Below are positions 1 to 7,707 of a stretch of DNA of 10,686 nucleotides, in pieces; position 1 is the stretch's first letter, and each line of letters opens with the position of its first letter. A program made the translations under genes and the position numbers. The DNA lies in assembly GCA_946478965.1 (NCBI GenBank), contig CAMLDQ010000071.1, positions 1 to 10,686 on the forward strand, given 5' to 3'. This DNA comes from an uncultured Methylobacillus sp. (GTDB lineage: Bacteria > Pseudomonadota > Gammaproteobacteria > Burkholderiales > Methylophilaceae). Under the pieces are notes generated by a model, which saw only the letters and a list, made by a program, of their open reading frames with translations, ran no database searches and was not told the origin of the DNA.

Positions 1-1
1 A

Positions 2-607
2 TGGGCCTTTGCCCGCCGCGAAAAGGTATTGTTCTTTCCGGACCAACACCTGGGCCGCTGGACCGGACACAAGATGGGCATCCCGCTCGACCAGATGGTA
101 GTGTGGGATCCTGATCTGCCGCTGGGCGGCTTGACCAAGGAGCAGATCGACCATGCCAAGGTCCTGCTCTGGAAAGGCCATTGCTCGGTACACCAGATGT
201 TCCGTCCGCAGGACATCCTGCGCTTCCGCAATGAACACCCGGACGGCAAGGTAATCGCGCACCCGGAATGCTGCTTCGAAGTCTGTAATCTCTCCGACTA
301 CGTGGGCTCCACCGAATATATCCTGCGCACGGTATCCGAAGCTCCTACCGGCTCCAAATGGCTGGTCGGCACCGAGCTCAACCTCGTCAACCGCCTGGCC
401 GAACGCATGAAACCGGAAGGCAAGCTGGTGCGCTTCATGTCTTCCATCGTTTGTGAATGTTCGACCATGGCACGCATCGACCCGCAGCATCTCGCCTGGA
501 CACTGGAGAACCTGGCCGAAGGTAATGTCGTCAACCGCATCCACGTCAGCCCGCAGGAAACCGAACTGGCCAAGCTTGCGCTGGACCGCATGTTGGAAGC
601 TTCCTGA
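2..607 (+). CDS. nadA: Quinolinate synthase NadA, C-terminal part (5' end outside window)
   Basis: NadA condenses iminoaspartate with dihydroxyacetone phosphate to quinolinate in de novo NAD synthesis, using a cytoplasmic [4Fe-4S] enzyme. The frame is open from base 2, so about 201 C-terminal residues are present; the family is roughly 340-370 long and the N-terminal part lies left of the window. Recognisable blocks are FFPDQHLGRWTGHKMGIP near the left edge, HPECCFEVC, GSTEYIL, VGTELNLVNRL and VCECSTMARIDPQHLAWTLENL. The cluster ligands should include the Cys of HPEC and one Cys of the VCECS block; the remaining ligand is upstream. Several extra cysteines sit beside these (ECC, EVC, VCEC), so I cannot assign each ligand. 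The TTG at 29 is internal and not a real start. The stop is followed 11 bases later by the next gene on the same strand. Confidence 0.96.
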   Translation, partial: WAFARREKVLFFPDQHLGRWTGHKMGIPLDQMVVWDPDLPLGGLTKEQIDHAKVLLWKGHCSVHQMFRPQDILRFRNEHPDGKVIAHPECCFEVCNLSDYVGSTEYILRTVSEAPTGSKWLVGTELNLVNRLAERMKPEGKLVRFMSSIVCECSTMARIDPQHLAWTLENLAEGNVVNRIHVSPQETELAKLALDRMLEAS

Positions 608-618
608 CCTCCACAGCG

Positions 619-1371
619 ATGCATCGCACCCTGCGGATTGCGACGTTCAATATCCACAAGGGCGTTACCAGCTTCAACGCGCGCCTCGTGCTCCATGAGC
701 AGCGCGAGCTAATTCGACGCCTTCAGGCCGATATCGTATTTCTGCAGGAAGTACGTGGAGAGCACACCCTGCACCAGCGACGATTCTCTCGCTGGCCGGA
801 CGCCGGCCAGCATGAATATCTGGCCGATTCGATCTGGAGCGATTCGGCCTACGGCAGAAACGCCGTCTACCCTGCTGGCCACCACGGAAATGCCTTGCTA
901 TCGAAATTCCCAATCACCCGATGGGAAAATATCGATGTGTCAGCTCACCCCGTCGAGCAACGTGGATTATTGCATTGCGAACTTGCGATCCCCGGTTGGG
1001 ATCGCGAACTGCACTGCATCTGCGTGCATCTCGGTCTCTTTTCCCGCTGGCGACGCCAGCAACTCCACCGACTCCGTACCCGCATCGAATCCGTGGTGCC
1101 GCCGGAAGCCCCGGTGATCATCGCCGGCGATTTTAACGACTGGCGTGTAAAAGCAGGCCAAACGCTGGCCGAAGGCCTGCATCTCCGCGAAGTCTTCGAA
1201 CACGGCCATGGCAAACCCGCGCGTAGCTTTCCTAGTCTGCTGCCCTTGCTTCGCCTGGATCGCATCTATGTTCGCGGCTTTCATATACAGCAAGCACAAA
1301 TTCACGGCGGCGCGGCTTTCGCACGTGTTTCCGACCATGCCGCCTTGTCCGCAATCCTCACCCGCTTATGA
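619..1371 (+). CDS. Endonuclease/exonuclease/phosphatase (EEP) family hydrolase, YbhP-like
   Basis: This is a 250-residue protein covering one complete EEP domain, a metal-dependent phosphodiester or phosphomonoester hydrolase fold. The canonical motifs are present in order: TFNIHKG (Asn11), LQEV (Glu44), GHHGNALLSKFP (89-91), VHLGL (His137), GDFND (Asp171, Asn173), RLDRIYV (Asp214) and SDHAAL (Asp239, His240). The active site therefore looks intact. No signal peptide or membrane segment is visible, so it should be cytoplasmic. The gene starts 11 bases after nadA and overlaps the following cardiolipin synthase gene by 4 bases (ATGA). The same pairing occurs in E. coli as ybhP-ybhO(clsB), which suggests a role near phospholipid metabolism; the true substrate is unknown. 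No clear Shine-Dalgarno sequence precedes the ATG, so translation may depend on nadA. Confidence 0.9.
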   Translation: MHRTLRIATFNIHKGVTSFNARLVLHEQRELIRRLQADIVFLQEVRGEHTLHQRRFSRWPDAGQHEYLADSIWSDSAYGRNAVYPAGHHGNALLSKFPITRWENIDVSAHPVEQRGLLHCELAIPGWDRELHCICVHLGLFSRWRRQQLHRLRTRIESVVPPEAPVIIAGDFNDWRVKAGQTLAEGLHLREVFEHGHGKPARSFPSLLPLLRLDRIYVRGFHIQQAQIHGGAAFARVSDHAALSAILTRL

Positions 1372-2522
1372 CCCATTTCACTCCAGGGCATCGGATCACA
1401 CTGCTGCGCAACGGTACCGAGTATTTTCCAGCTTTGGAACATGCCATTGATGCATCCTCACGGGAAATTTTTATCGAAACGTATATTTTCGAACCCGATA
1501 GCATTGGCCTCCGGATTGCATCCGCGCTCGAGCGCGCCGCCGCTAGAGGCGTCAAAGTCTGCTTGCTGCTGGATGGCTTTGGCTGCAAGGATTTCCCCAA
1601 ATCCCTAATGCAGAAACTACAAGATGCAAAAGTCGAAGTACTGGTCTTCCGCCCGAAGATTTCCCCGTGGACGTTGAAGCGTAATCGCCTTCGTCGTCTG
1701 CACCGGAAACTGGTTGTCATTGATGGGCTTATCGGATTTATCGGCGGTATCAACATCATTGACGATATGAACACCCCAGGCCACACACCGCCCCGGGTCG
1801 ACTACGCTGTCCGCATCGAGGGTCCACTGCTCAGGCAAATGCAATCCACCGTGCGCCGCATGTGGCGGCGCGTCGCCTGGACTTCGCTCAAGCATGTTTT
1901 TCTCGGCAAGCTAAGGCGCCAAGCCATGCCGGCTGGGGAGACCTGGGCTTGCTTCGTCAAGCGTGACAATGCATGGAACCGCCGCGCCATCGAACAGGCT
2001 TACCTGCTCGCCATTGCCAGGGCACATAATGAAATTATTATTGCAAACGCCTATTTTCTCCCCGGCATCCGCTTCCGCCATGCCCTTATGGCCGCAGCGC
2101 AACGCGGAGTCCGCGTAGTGTTGTTGTTACAGGCTCGAGTGGAATACATCATGCTCGACTATGCCTCGCGTGCGCTCTATGGCCAGTTTCTTTCGGCCGG
2201 CATTGAGATTTATGAATACCACGCCAGCTTCATGCATTCCAAGGTCGCGGTAATCGATGGCCACTGGGCAACCGTCGGCTCTTCGAATATCGATCCATTC
2301 AGCCTATTGCTTTCGCACGAAGCCAATATCATTGTTCAGGATGCGGTTTTTTCGAATGAATTGCGTCAGGACATTCTGCATAGCATAGATATAGGTGCGC
2401 ACCGTGTGTTTCAGCAAAACTGGCGGCATGCACCTCTGATACGGCGTTTTTTCGCCTGGCTGACTTATGGCACGGTGCGTTTCATTCTAGGCATCATTGG
2501 CTATCCGGATAAACCGCGCTAG
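1368..2522 (+). CDS. clsB: Cardiolipin synthase B (phospholipase D superfamily)
   Basis: ClsB-type enzymes transfer a phosphatidyl group to make cardiolipin at the inner membrane. The 384-residue protein carries two HKD catalytic motifs: His112-x-Lys114-x4-Asp119 in RRLHRKLVVID, followed by GFIGGINI, and His290-x-Lys292-x4-Asp297 in FMHSKVAVIDG, followed by VGSSNIDPFS. Both are complete, so an active enzyme is expected. It lacks the N-terminal pair of transmembrane helices of ClsA-type synthases, which fits ClsB. A hydrophobic stretch near 360-378 could associate with the membrane. The start is fixed by the ATGA overlap with the upstream EEP gene, implying translational coupling, since no Shine-Dalgarno is visible. 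A different PLD-family phosphatidyltransferase is the only realistic alternative. Confidence 0.94.
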   Translation: MTHFTPGHRITLLRNGTEYFPALEHAIDASSREIFIETYIFEPDSIGLRIASALERAAARGVKVCLLLDGFGCKDFPKSLMQKLQDAKVEVLVFRPKISPWTLKRNRLRRLHRKLVVIDGLIGFIGGINIIDDMNTPGHTPPRVDYAVRIEGPLLRQMQSTVRRMWRRVAWTSLKHVFLGKLRRQAMPAGETWACFVKRDNAWNRRAIEQAYLLAIARAHNEIIIANAYFLPGIRFRHALMAAAQRGVRVVLLLQARVEYIMLDYASRALYGQFLSAGIEIYEYHASFMHSKVAVIDGHWATVGSSNIDPFSLLLSHEANIIVQDAVFSNELRQDILHSIDIGAHRVFQQNWRHAPLIRRFFAWLTYGTVRFILGIIGYPDKPR

Positions 2523-2532
2523 CTCGCTCGCA

Positions 2533-2561
2533 TTGCCCTGGCACCGGCAAAACCTTATAAT
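2533..2561 (+). promoter_or_regulatory. Sigma-70 type promoter of the tRNA-Thr gene
   Basis: The -35 box is TTGCCC (2533-2538) and the -10 box is a perfect TATAAT (2556-2561), separated by 17 bases. Transcription would start near 2568, a few bases before the mature tRNA. The promoter lies wholly between the clsB stop and the tRNA, so the tRNA can be made independently of the upstream genes. Confidence 0.8.
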
Positions 2562-2570
2562 TCAGGCCAC

Positions 2571-2646
2571 GCCGGTGTAGCTCAGTTGGTAGAGCAGCGC
2601 ATTCGTAATGCGAAGGTCGTAGGTTCGACTCCTATCTCCGGCACCA
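2571..2646 (+). tRNA. tRNA-Thr, anticodon CGT
   Basis: The 76-base sequence folds as a complete cloverleaf. The acceptor stem is GCCGGTG/CTCCGGC with one T-T mismatch, the D arm is GCTC...GAGC, and the anticodon arm is GCGCA-TTCGTAA-TGCGA with the outermost pair mismatched. The variable loop is AGGTC, the T arm is GTAGG-TTCGACT-CCTAT, the discriminator is A and CCA is encoded. The anticodon CGT reads ACG, a threonine codon. A consensus-like promoter precedes it and a stem-loop terminator follows at once, so this is a single-gene transcription unit. Confidence 0.98.
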
Positions 2647-2650
2647 GCTA

Positions 2651-2687
2651 AAAAGGGCTTGAGTCTGACTCAAGCCCTTTTATTTTG
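2651..2687. terminator. Strong intrinsic terminator, probably bidirectional, between converging units
   Basis: A perfect 14-bp inverted repeat (2651-2664 with 2668-2681) encloses a 3-base CTG loop. On the plus strand it ends in CCCTTTTATTTTG and stops the tRNA-Thr transcript 4 bases after the CCA. On the minus strand the arm ends in CCC followed by five Ts, so it can also stop transcripts arriving from the dgt end of the pil-aro-dgt unit. It is the only strong terminator between the two converging gene groups. Confidence 0.9.
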
Positions 2688-2733
2688 TCCAGCGATGGTA
2701 GAACCTCTGATTTTAGTTCGAAGAAAATTGACC

Positions 2734-2757
2734 TTAAGGCGGTGCGACATGCCTTAA
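2734..2757 (-). other. Small stem-loop at the dgt stop codon
   Basis: TTAAGGC (2734-2740) and GCCTTAA (2751-2757) form a 7-bp stem with a 10-base loop that includes the dgt TAA stop. No T tract follows on the minus strand, so it is unlikely to terminate transcription. It could protect the mRNA 3' end, or it could be chance. The rest of 2688-2753 shows nothing recognisable. Confidence 0.3.
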
Positions 2758-3881
2758 AGAGGCAATTCGTCCACCGTAAACAAACGTCGATATTCCCGGA
2801 TTGCATATCGATCCGTCATGCCCGCAATATAGTCTGCTACCGCCCTTGCTTGGTCTTCCTTGGCGCGATACTGATAATCTTCGGGCATCAGTTCCGGCTC
2901 AGCGTAAAACGCTGTGAAAAGATCTCGCACAATACGCTGCGCCTTGCTGCTCATACGGTTGACTCGATGGTGACGGTAGAGATTGTTGCGCAGGAACTGC
3001 TTGAGCTCGCGCTGTTCTTGCTGCATTTCCGGGCTGAATGCGATCAAGGCGCCTGCCTGCCGGACATCTTCAATGCCTACGGGAGCAACAGCAGCAATAC
3101 TTCGGCTACTCTGCGTGCACAAATCCTGTACTTGCGAATTGATCATGCGGCGCACGGTTTCGTGGACCAGCCGGCGTCCTTCGATCTGCGGGTAGCGCGC
3201 CTTGACATCAGACAAATGACGCGCAAAAACGCCGACCTTGGATAATTGATCCAACGTAATTAACCCCGACCGCAGCCCATCATCCACATCGTGGTTGTTG
3301 TATGCGATTTCGTCCGCCAAATTGGCAACCTGCGCTTCCAGCGAGGGCTGCTGCTTTTTCAGAAAGCGCTCACCGATCTTGCCGAGTTTACGGGCATTCT
3401 GCATCGAACAGTGCTTCAGAATACCTTCCCGCACTTCGAAAGTGAGATTCAGGCCATCGAACTCGGCATAGCGTTGCTCTAAAAGATCGACGACTCGCAG
3501 CGACTGCAGATTGTGCTCGAAGCCGCCGTATACATGCATGCATTCATTAAGCGCATCCTGCCCGGCATGGCCAAAGGGGGTGTGCCCGAGGTCATGCGCC
3601 AAGGCAATCGCTTCGACCAGATCTTCGTGCAGACCAAGACTACGAGCAATGCTGCGCCCGATTTGTGCAACCTCGATGCTATGGGTAAGGCGGGTACGAA
3701 AGAGATCGCCTTCGTGATTCACAAAAACCTGGGTTTTATATTCCAGTCGGCGAAAGGCTGTGGAATGGATAATGCGGTCCCGGTCGCGCTGAAATTCGTT
3801 GCGCCCTTCCGGCGCGGCTTCATGGTGCTGCCTGCCTTGCGAGCGCTCAGGGTGAGCGGCGTAAGGGGCAAGCATCGTCAT
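2754..3881 (-). CDS. dgt: dGTPase-like HD-domain deoxynucleotide triphosphohydrolase
   Basis: This 375-residue protein belongs to the deoxyguanosinetriphosphate triphosphohydrolase-like family, which hydrolyses dNTPs to the nucleoside and tripolyphosphate. The N-terminal half carries the HD domain: [17 protein letters not shown] with His67, [13 protein letters not shown] with His96-Asp97, and [14 protein letters not shown] with Asp190, giving the H...HD...D metal set. It matches the shorter type-2 dGTPase-like form rather than the roughly 500-residue E. coli Dgt, so exact substrate preference is not certain. The ATG overlaps the aroB stop by 4 bases (ATGA on the minus strand) and has no Shine-Dalgarno, so coupling to aroB is likely. 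A second ATG lies two codons in. It is the last gene of the minus-strand unit. Confidence 0.93.
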   Translation of the reverse strand: MTMLAPYAAHPERSQGRQHHEAAPEGRNEFQRDRDRIIHSTAFRRLEYKTQVFVNHEGDLFRTRLTHSIEVAQIGRSIARSLGLHEDLVEAIALAHDLGHTPFGHAGQDALNECMHVYGGFEHNLQSLRVVDLLEQRYAEFDGLNLTFEVREGILKHCSMQNARKLGKIGERFLKKQQPSLEAQVANLADEIAYNNHDVDDGLRSGLITLDQLSKVGVFARHLSDVKARYPQIEGRRLVHETVRRMINSQVQDLCTQSSRSIAAVAPVGIEDVRQAGALIAFSPEMQQEQRELKQFLRNNLYRHHRVNRMSSKAQRIVRDLFTAFYAEPELMPEDYQYRAKEDQARAVADYIAGMTDRYAIREYRRLFTVDELPL

Positions 3882-4954
3882 GATACAGCCAGCGTTTGTA
3901 GCAACTGTTCCCGCGGGTAATCGCCTGTCATCACGGCTTTCCCAATGGCTTTAAGCAAAATCAGGCGTATCTTTCCATCCGCAACCTTTTTATCCAGCCC
4001 CATCAGGTCGAGGTATTTATCTACGCCAAGAGCGGGAGCATGTGTTGGCAGATGCGCCGCCTTGAACAGGCGGTCGATGCTCGCAACATCCTCGGCACTG
4101 ATCCATCCCATGCGGCAAGACAAATCTGCGGCCATCATAGTCCCAGCCGCCACACCCTCGCCATGCAGCCACACTCCGTAACCCATGCCGTTTTCGATGG
4201 CATGACCAAACGTATGGCCAAGGTTGAGCAACGCGCGCTCGCCGCTTTCTTTTTCATCTGCGGCAACTACTTCCGCCTTGTTCTGGCATGAACGGTAGAT
4301 CGCATAAGCCAGCATCTGCGAATCCCGTGCCGTCAGCAAGTGCATGTTGGTTTCCAACCACGCGAAAAAATCCGGGTCGCGTATCAGCCCATACTTAATA
4401 ACTTCCGCAATCCCGGCGGATAGCTCGCGATCCGGCAAAGTTGAAAGCGTATCCGTATCGGCCAATACAAGTTGCGGTTGATAAAAAGCCCCGATCATGT
4501 TCTTGCCCAGCGGGTGGTTGATGCCAGTTTTTCCTCCCACGGAGGAATCAACCTGCGATAACAGCGTGGTCGGAATCTGAATAAAAGGCACGCCACGCAG
4601 GAATGTTGCAGCGGCATATCCAGTCATGTCTCCCACAACACCGCCACCCAATGCGATGAGCGTCGTACGACGCTCACAACGATGCCCAAGCAAGGCATCG
4701 TAAATCGTGTTCAGCGTTTCGGAATTTTTGTATTGCTCCCCGTCCGGCAGGATAATTGGCAGCACGCTGACACCTTCCGTTCGCAGCGGTGCCGCCAGCT
4801 TTTCCAGATAGAGCGGCGCGACCGTGGTATTGGTCACCACAGCCACTTGCTTGCGTTGAAGATGCGGCAAAATCAAATCGGCACGGCTTACCAGATCCTG
4901 ACCAATATGAATGGGGTAGGAGCGATCTCCCAGATCGACGCTAAGTGTTTGCAT
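3878..4954 (-). CDS. aroB: 3-dehydroquinate synthase
   Basis: AroB converts DAHP to 3-dehydroquinate, the second step of the shikimate pathway, using NAD+ and zinc in the cytoplasm. The 358-residue length is normal for the family. Visible signatures are DGEQYKN (71-77), the glycine-rich nucleotide loop GGGVVGD (103-109), [19 protein letters not shown] (128-146) and [11 protein letters not shown]. The zinc ligands Glu184 (AEVIKYG), His247 ([11 protein letters not shown]) and His264 (LHGEGVAAG) are all present. The start lies inside the end of aroK with a 14-base overlap and no good Shine-Dalgarno, so translation is probably coupled to aroK. AroK acts three steps later in the same pathway. Confidence 0.97.
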   Translation of the reverse strand: MQTLSVDLGDRSYPIHIGQDLVSRADLILPHLQRKQVAVVTNTTVAPLYLEKLAAPLRTEGVSVLPIILPDGEQYKNSETLNTIYDALLGHRCERRTTLIALGGGVVGDMTGYAAATFLRGVPFIQIPTTLLSQVDSSVGGKTGINHPLGKNMIGAFYQPQLVLADTDTLSTLPDRELSAGIAEVIKYGLIRDPDFFAWLETNMHLLTARDSQMLAYAIYRSCQNKAEVVAADEKESGERALLNLGHTFGHAIENGMGYGVWLHGEGVAAGTMMAADLSCRMGWISAEDVASIDRLFKAAHLPTHAPALGVDKYLDLMGLDKKVADGKIRLILLKAIGKAVMTGDYPREQLLQTLAVS

Positions 4955-5477
4955 ACTTGGGTAATAACTCTTCGAGATGCTGCACTATCGTAGTGACGGA
5001 CTGTTCGCCGGTATCGATGATCACATCGGCAATTTCACGGTACAACGGATCGCGCTCGGCCAACAACGCTTCGAGCTTGGCGCGCGGATCACTTGTCTGC
5101 AACAAAGGACGATTTCTGTCATTCTTTGTGCGCTGCCATAATTCCGGGACACTGGCCCGCAGATAAACGACCATCCCGTTCCGGCTAAGGTTTTCGCGAT
5201 TTTGTTTGGATAATACGGCACCACCACCCGTTGCCAGCACGATATCCTGCATGTGGCTTAAATCCTCGATCACTGCCGCTTCCCTCTTGCGAAAACCGGC
5301 CTCGCCTTCAAGCTCGAAGATCACGGGAATCTGGACTCCCGTCCGCTGCTCTATCTCATGATCGGAATCATAGAAGGTCTTGCCCAGCCGCTTGGCAATA
5401 AGTTTGCCTACGGTTGTTTTCCCAGCCCCCATCAGGCCCACAAAAAAAATATTGCCCGTCATTTGCATGACGGGCAT
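4941..5477 (-). CDS. aroK: Shikimate kinase
   Basis: AroK phosphorylates shikimate at the 3-hydroxyl using ATP. The protein is up to 178 residues. It has the Walker A loop GLMGAGKTT (14-22), the shikimate-binding DSDHEIE (37-43), GFRKRE (61-66), GGGAV (84-88), the lid RNRPLL (121-126) and [10 protein letters not shown] (142-151), all as in active enzymes. Three ATGs compete as start: 5477, 5468 and 5462. The one at 5468 gives the six-residue lead before IFFVG that I recall for E. coli AroK; none has a clear Shine-Dalgarno. All three lie in a terminator-like hairpin listed separately. The gene begins 27 bases after the pilQ stop and overlaps aroB by 14 bases. Confidence 0.96.
   Translation of the reverse strand: MPVMQMTGNIFFVGLMGAGKTTVGKLIAKRLGKTFYDSDHEIEQRTGVQIPVIFELEGEAGFRKREAAVIEDLSHMQDIVLATGGGAVLSKQNRENLSRNGMVVYLRASVPELWQRTKNDRNRPLLQTSDPRAKLEALLAERDPLYREIADVIIDTGEQSVTTIVQHLEELLPKYANT
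5442..5476 (-). terminator. Terminator- or attenuator-like hairpin with T8 tract at the aroK start
   Basis: Read on the minus strand, TGCCCGTCAT (5476-5467), loop GCAA (5466-5463) and ATGACGGGCA (5462-5453) form a perfect 10-bp stem. After three bases (ATA) come eight consecutive Ts (5449-5442). This is the layout of an intrinsic terminator for transcripts coming from pilQ. It is made of the first codons of aroK, and the three possible ATG starts fall in its arms or loop. It could reduce read-through into aroK-aroB-dgt, or couple read-through to translation. Function is inferred from structure only. Confidence 0.55.
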
Positions 5478-5504
5478 TTTAACCGATGCGTGCCAAGCGG
5501 TATA

Positions 5505-7694
5505 TCAGTTCGCCTTGAGCGTATCGTCCAGAATCTTCGGTGTAATAAAGATCAGGAGCTCATTCTTACTAGTCGAATTCTCAGTGCGCTTGAACAAATG
5601 TCCTAGAAGTGGAATATCTCCAAAGAATGGCACCTTGTCAACGGTTTTGGTATCTTGCTGCTCGAAGATTCCTCCTAGAACGGCAGTTTCACCGTTATCT
5701 ACGAGTACCTTGGTTTGAACACGATTAGTGTTGATCGCGGGGACACCATTGGTTATATCTCCCACCGAATCTTTCTTCACCAGTAAATCCAGATCAACAC
5801 GATTATCTGGTGTGATTTGCGGGGTGACTTCCAATCCCAAGGTTGCCTTTTTGAAGGAAACGCTCGTCGCTCCGCTGCTTGAAGCTTCCTGATAAGGAAT
5901 TTCCACCCCAGACTCGATCACAGCTTTTGTTTGATTGGCAGCAATGACTTTCGGGCTGGAGATGGTTTTGCTCTTGTTATCCGCCTCTGCAGCAGAAAGT
6001 TCCAAATTAAGCAGTATGCCGGCTGGAAGTTTCAAGAATGTCAGACCTATCGTACCTGCGGTACTCATGGTCGATCCAAGATTCACGTTAAGACCCGAGT
6101 CCGCAGACGCCGTTGTAGCTTTGGCTGCTCCCGTGCTTGTAGAGCCAGTGCCGTTTCCTGCTGTTGAATTACCCGTATATTGCGTCGTTCCTTGATTCAA
6201 TCTTCCCGATTGATATGCCAGATTTTGTGAAGCAACTGAATTTCCAGCAATTGTTACCATTCCAGAATTCGTCCCGCCCACTCCTTTTCCGATGCCGAAT
6301 TTTGCACCCAGGCTCTTGGAAAAACCGTCATCAGCCAAAACGATTCTGCCTTCGATCAGCACCTGCTTAACCGGAATGTCGATTTTCTGGATTATTTTAT
6401 CAACCCTGGCTAGATTCGCTTCCGTATCCTGAACAAACAAGGTATTCGTACGCGCATCGATCACTGCACTGCCTCGCTTTGACAAGATTTTCTGCTTTGC
6501 ATCCGTAAGGATTTTCTTCACATCCTCTGCCCTGTGATATTTAAGGGTATAGGTTTCGGTAACGACTGGTTCAAGGTCTTCAATTTGCCTTTCGGCTTCA
6601 AGCTTTTGCTTTTCCTTCGCGGCAATCTCTTCTGCCGGCGCAATCATGATGACATTGCCGTTTTTCCGCATACCCAAACCACGCGCCTGCATGATGATGT
6701 CCAACGCCTGATCCCACGGCACGTCTTTCAAGCGGAGCGTAATGTTTCCAGTCACGCTGTCGCTGGTAATGATGTTGAAGCCGGTAAAATCTGCGATCAC
6801 CTGCAACACTGATCGCACTTCGATATTCTGGAAATTCAAGGAAAGCTTGTCACCCTTGTATCCTTGCTTGCTGCCTTGAATAAGCTTGTTCGGATCTTCC
6901 ACCAGAGGGCGCACATCCACGATGAATTTCCGATCGGCCTGATATGCCGAGTGTTCCCATAAGCCTTTAGGCTCTATTGTCATCCGGACATTCTTGCCAT
7001 TTTGTATGGTGTCGACATTCGTCACGGGCGTTCCAAAATCAATGACATTCAACCTGCGCTGCAAATTCTCCGGCAAGTCCGCATTGATAAAATCAACCAG
7101 GATTTTCGCACCCTGCTGGCGGATGTCGATCCCCGTGGAATTATCCGAAAGATCAACAATCACACGCCCTTCCCCATTTTTGCCTCGGGTAAAATCGACA
7201 TTTTTAATCGAGTGATGTTCTTCACCCAACGTAGCCTCGGCAAATTTCGTCACAGTCGCCGCCGTTGCATCAGCCACCTTTTCAGCTGGCTGGAGCTCGA
7301 TATTGACTTGCGAACCGCTCACACTGGCACTGTATGACGCACTCTTCGTAAGGTTCAACACCAACCGCGTACGACTTTTTGCCTGGGCAAGGCTTACGCT
7401 TCGCAGCATGGATTGATTCACAGAAAGTGTATTTTTCCGCAATGCATTCGCAGTATCTGGGAAATCCAGCGCAATCCGAGCCGGATTTGTGAGAGTAAAT
7501 CCAGCCGGCGGATTTTGCATCGGATGACTCAGCGTCACCTGAATATTCAGCTTATCTCCGGGCAAGGTCGTAAAATCGATTTTTTCTATCTGGTTTGATG
7601 AGGGATCCTCCGCACATGCAACTTGCGCGCCCATCATCATGGCAACCACAGTCGCTGCGAGCGCCCAAGACCGAACAATTTTTTCCATTTTCAT
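5505..7694 (-). CDS. pilQ: Type IV pilus secretin PilQ
   Basis: PilQ multimers form the outer-membrane gate through which the type IV pilus extends and retracts. From the chosen ATG the protein has 729 residues. Residues 1-28 are a signal peptide ending AQVACA. Two AMIN (peptidoglycan-binding) domains follow at about 36-133 and 161-263, then the N0/STN domain at about 281-353 (LSLNFQNIEVRSVLQVIADFTG), an N1 domain at about 379-441, and the secretin domain from VKQVLIEGRI (444) to the C terminus, with VPFFGDIPLLG (688-698) and LLIFITPKIL. A Gly/Ser/Thr-rich segment occupies about 481-541. An AGGGG at 7707-7703, overlapping the pilP stop, is 8 bases from the ATG at 7694 and 5 bases from the one at 7697. 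An upstream ATG-less extension to 7751 would run into pilP and is unlikely. Confidence 0.96.
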   Translation of the reverse strand: MKMEKIVRSWALAATVVAMMMGAQVACAEDPSSNQIEKIDFTTLPGDKLNIQVTLSHPMQNPPAGFTLTNPARIALDFPDTANALRKNTLSVNQSMLRSVSLAQAKSRTRLVLNLTKSASYSASVSGSQVNIELQPAEKVADATAATVTKFAEATLGEEHHSIKNVDFTRGKNGEGRVIVDLSDNSTGIDIRQQGAKILVDFINADLPENLQRRLNVIDFGTPVTNVDTIQNGKNVRMTIEPKGLWEHSAYQADRKFIVDVRPLVEDPNKLIQGSKQGYKGDKLSLNFQNIEVRSVLQVIADFTGFNIITSDSVTGNITLRLKDVPWDQALDIIMQARGLGMRKNGNVIMIAPAEEIAAKEKQKLEAERQIEDLEPVVTETYTLKYHRAEDVKKILTDAKQKILSKRGSAVIDARTNTLFVQDTEANLARVDKIIQKIDIPVKQVLIEGRIVLADDGFSKSLGAKFGIGKGVGGTNSGMVTIAGNSVASQNLAYQSGRLNQGTTQYTGNSTAGNGTGSTSTGAAKATTASADSGLNVNLGSTMSTAGTIGLTFLKLPAGILLNLELSAAEADNKSKTISSPKVIAANQTKAVIESGVEIPYQEASSSGATSVSFKKATLGLEVTPQITPDNRVDLDLLVKKDSVGDITNGVPAINTNRVQTKVLVDNGETAVLGGIFEQQDTKTVDKVPFFGDIPLLGHLFKRTENSTSKNELLIFITPKILDDTLKAN

Positions 7695-7702
7695 CATTCC
7701 AA

Positions 7703-7707
7703 CCCCT
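7703..7707 (-). promoter_or_regulatory. Shine-Dalgarno site that sets the pilQ start
   Basis: AGGGG on the minus strand overlaps the TAG stop of pilP. It lies 8 bases before the ATG at 7694 and 5 before the adjacent ATG at 7697. This places the pilQ start after pilP, so the longer open frame back to 7751 is not needed. Confidence 0.65.

Noticed and set aside
235..480. Extra cysteines beside the cluster ligands of NadA as a novel metal site
   Set aside because: As I recall, related betaproteobacterial NadA proteins carry the same ECC, EVC and CxC pattern, so it is probably ordinary for the group.
2571..2753. tRNA-Thr 3' end as an integration site for a mobile element
   Set aside because: There is no integrase, no repeated copy of the tRNA 3' end and no foreign-looking gene next to it; the terminator and dgt follow directly.
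2685..3245. A 186-codon open frame on the plus strand opposite dgt
   Set aside because: It lies fully antisense to a clear HD-domain gene, has no recognisable motif and starts right at the terminator tail; it is a shadow of dgt codon use.
3513..3920. A 135-codon plus-strand open frame opposite the N-terminal part of dgt
   Set aside because: It runs against the conserved HD-domain codons and across the dgt-aroB junction, with no binding site or motif of its own.
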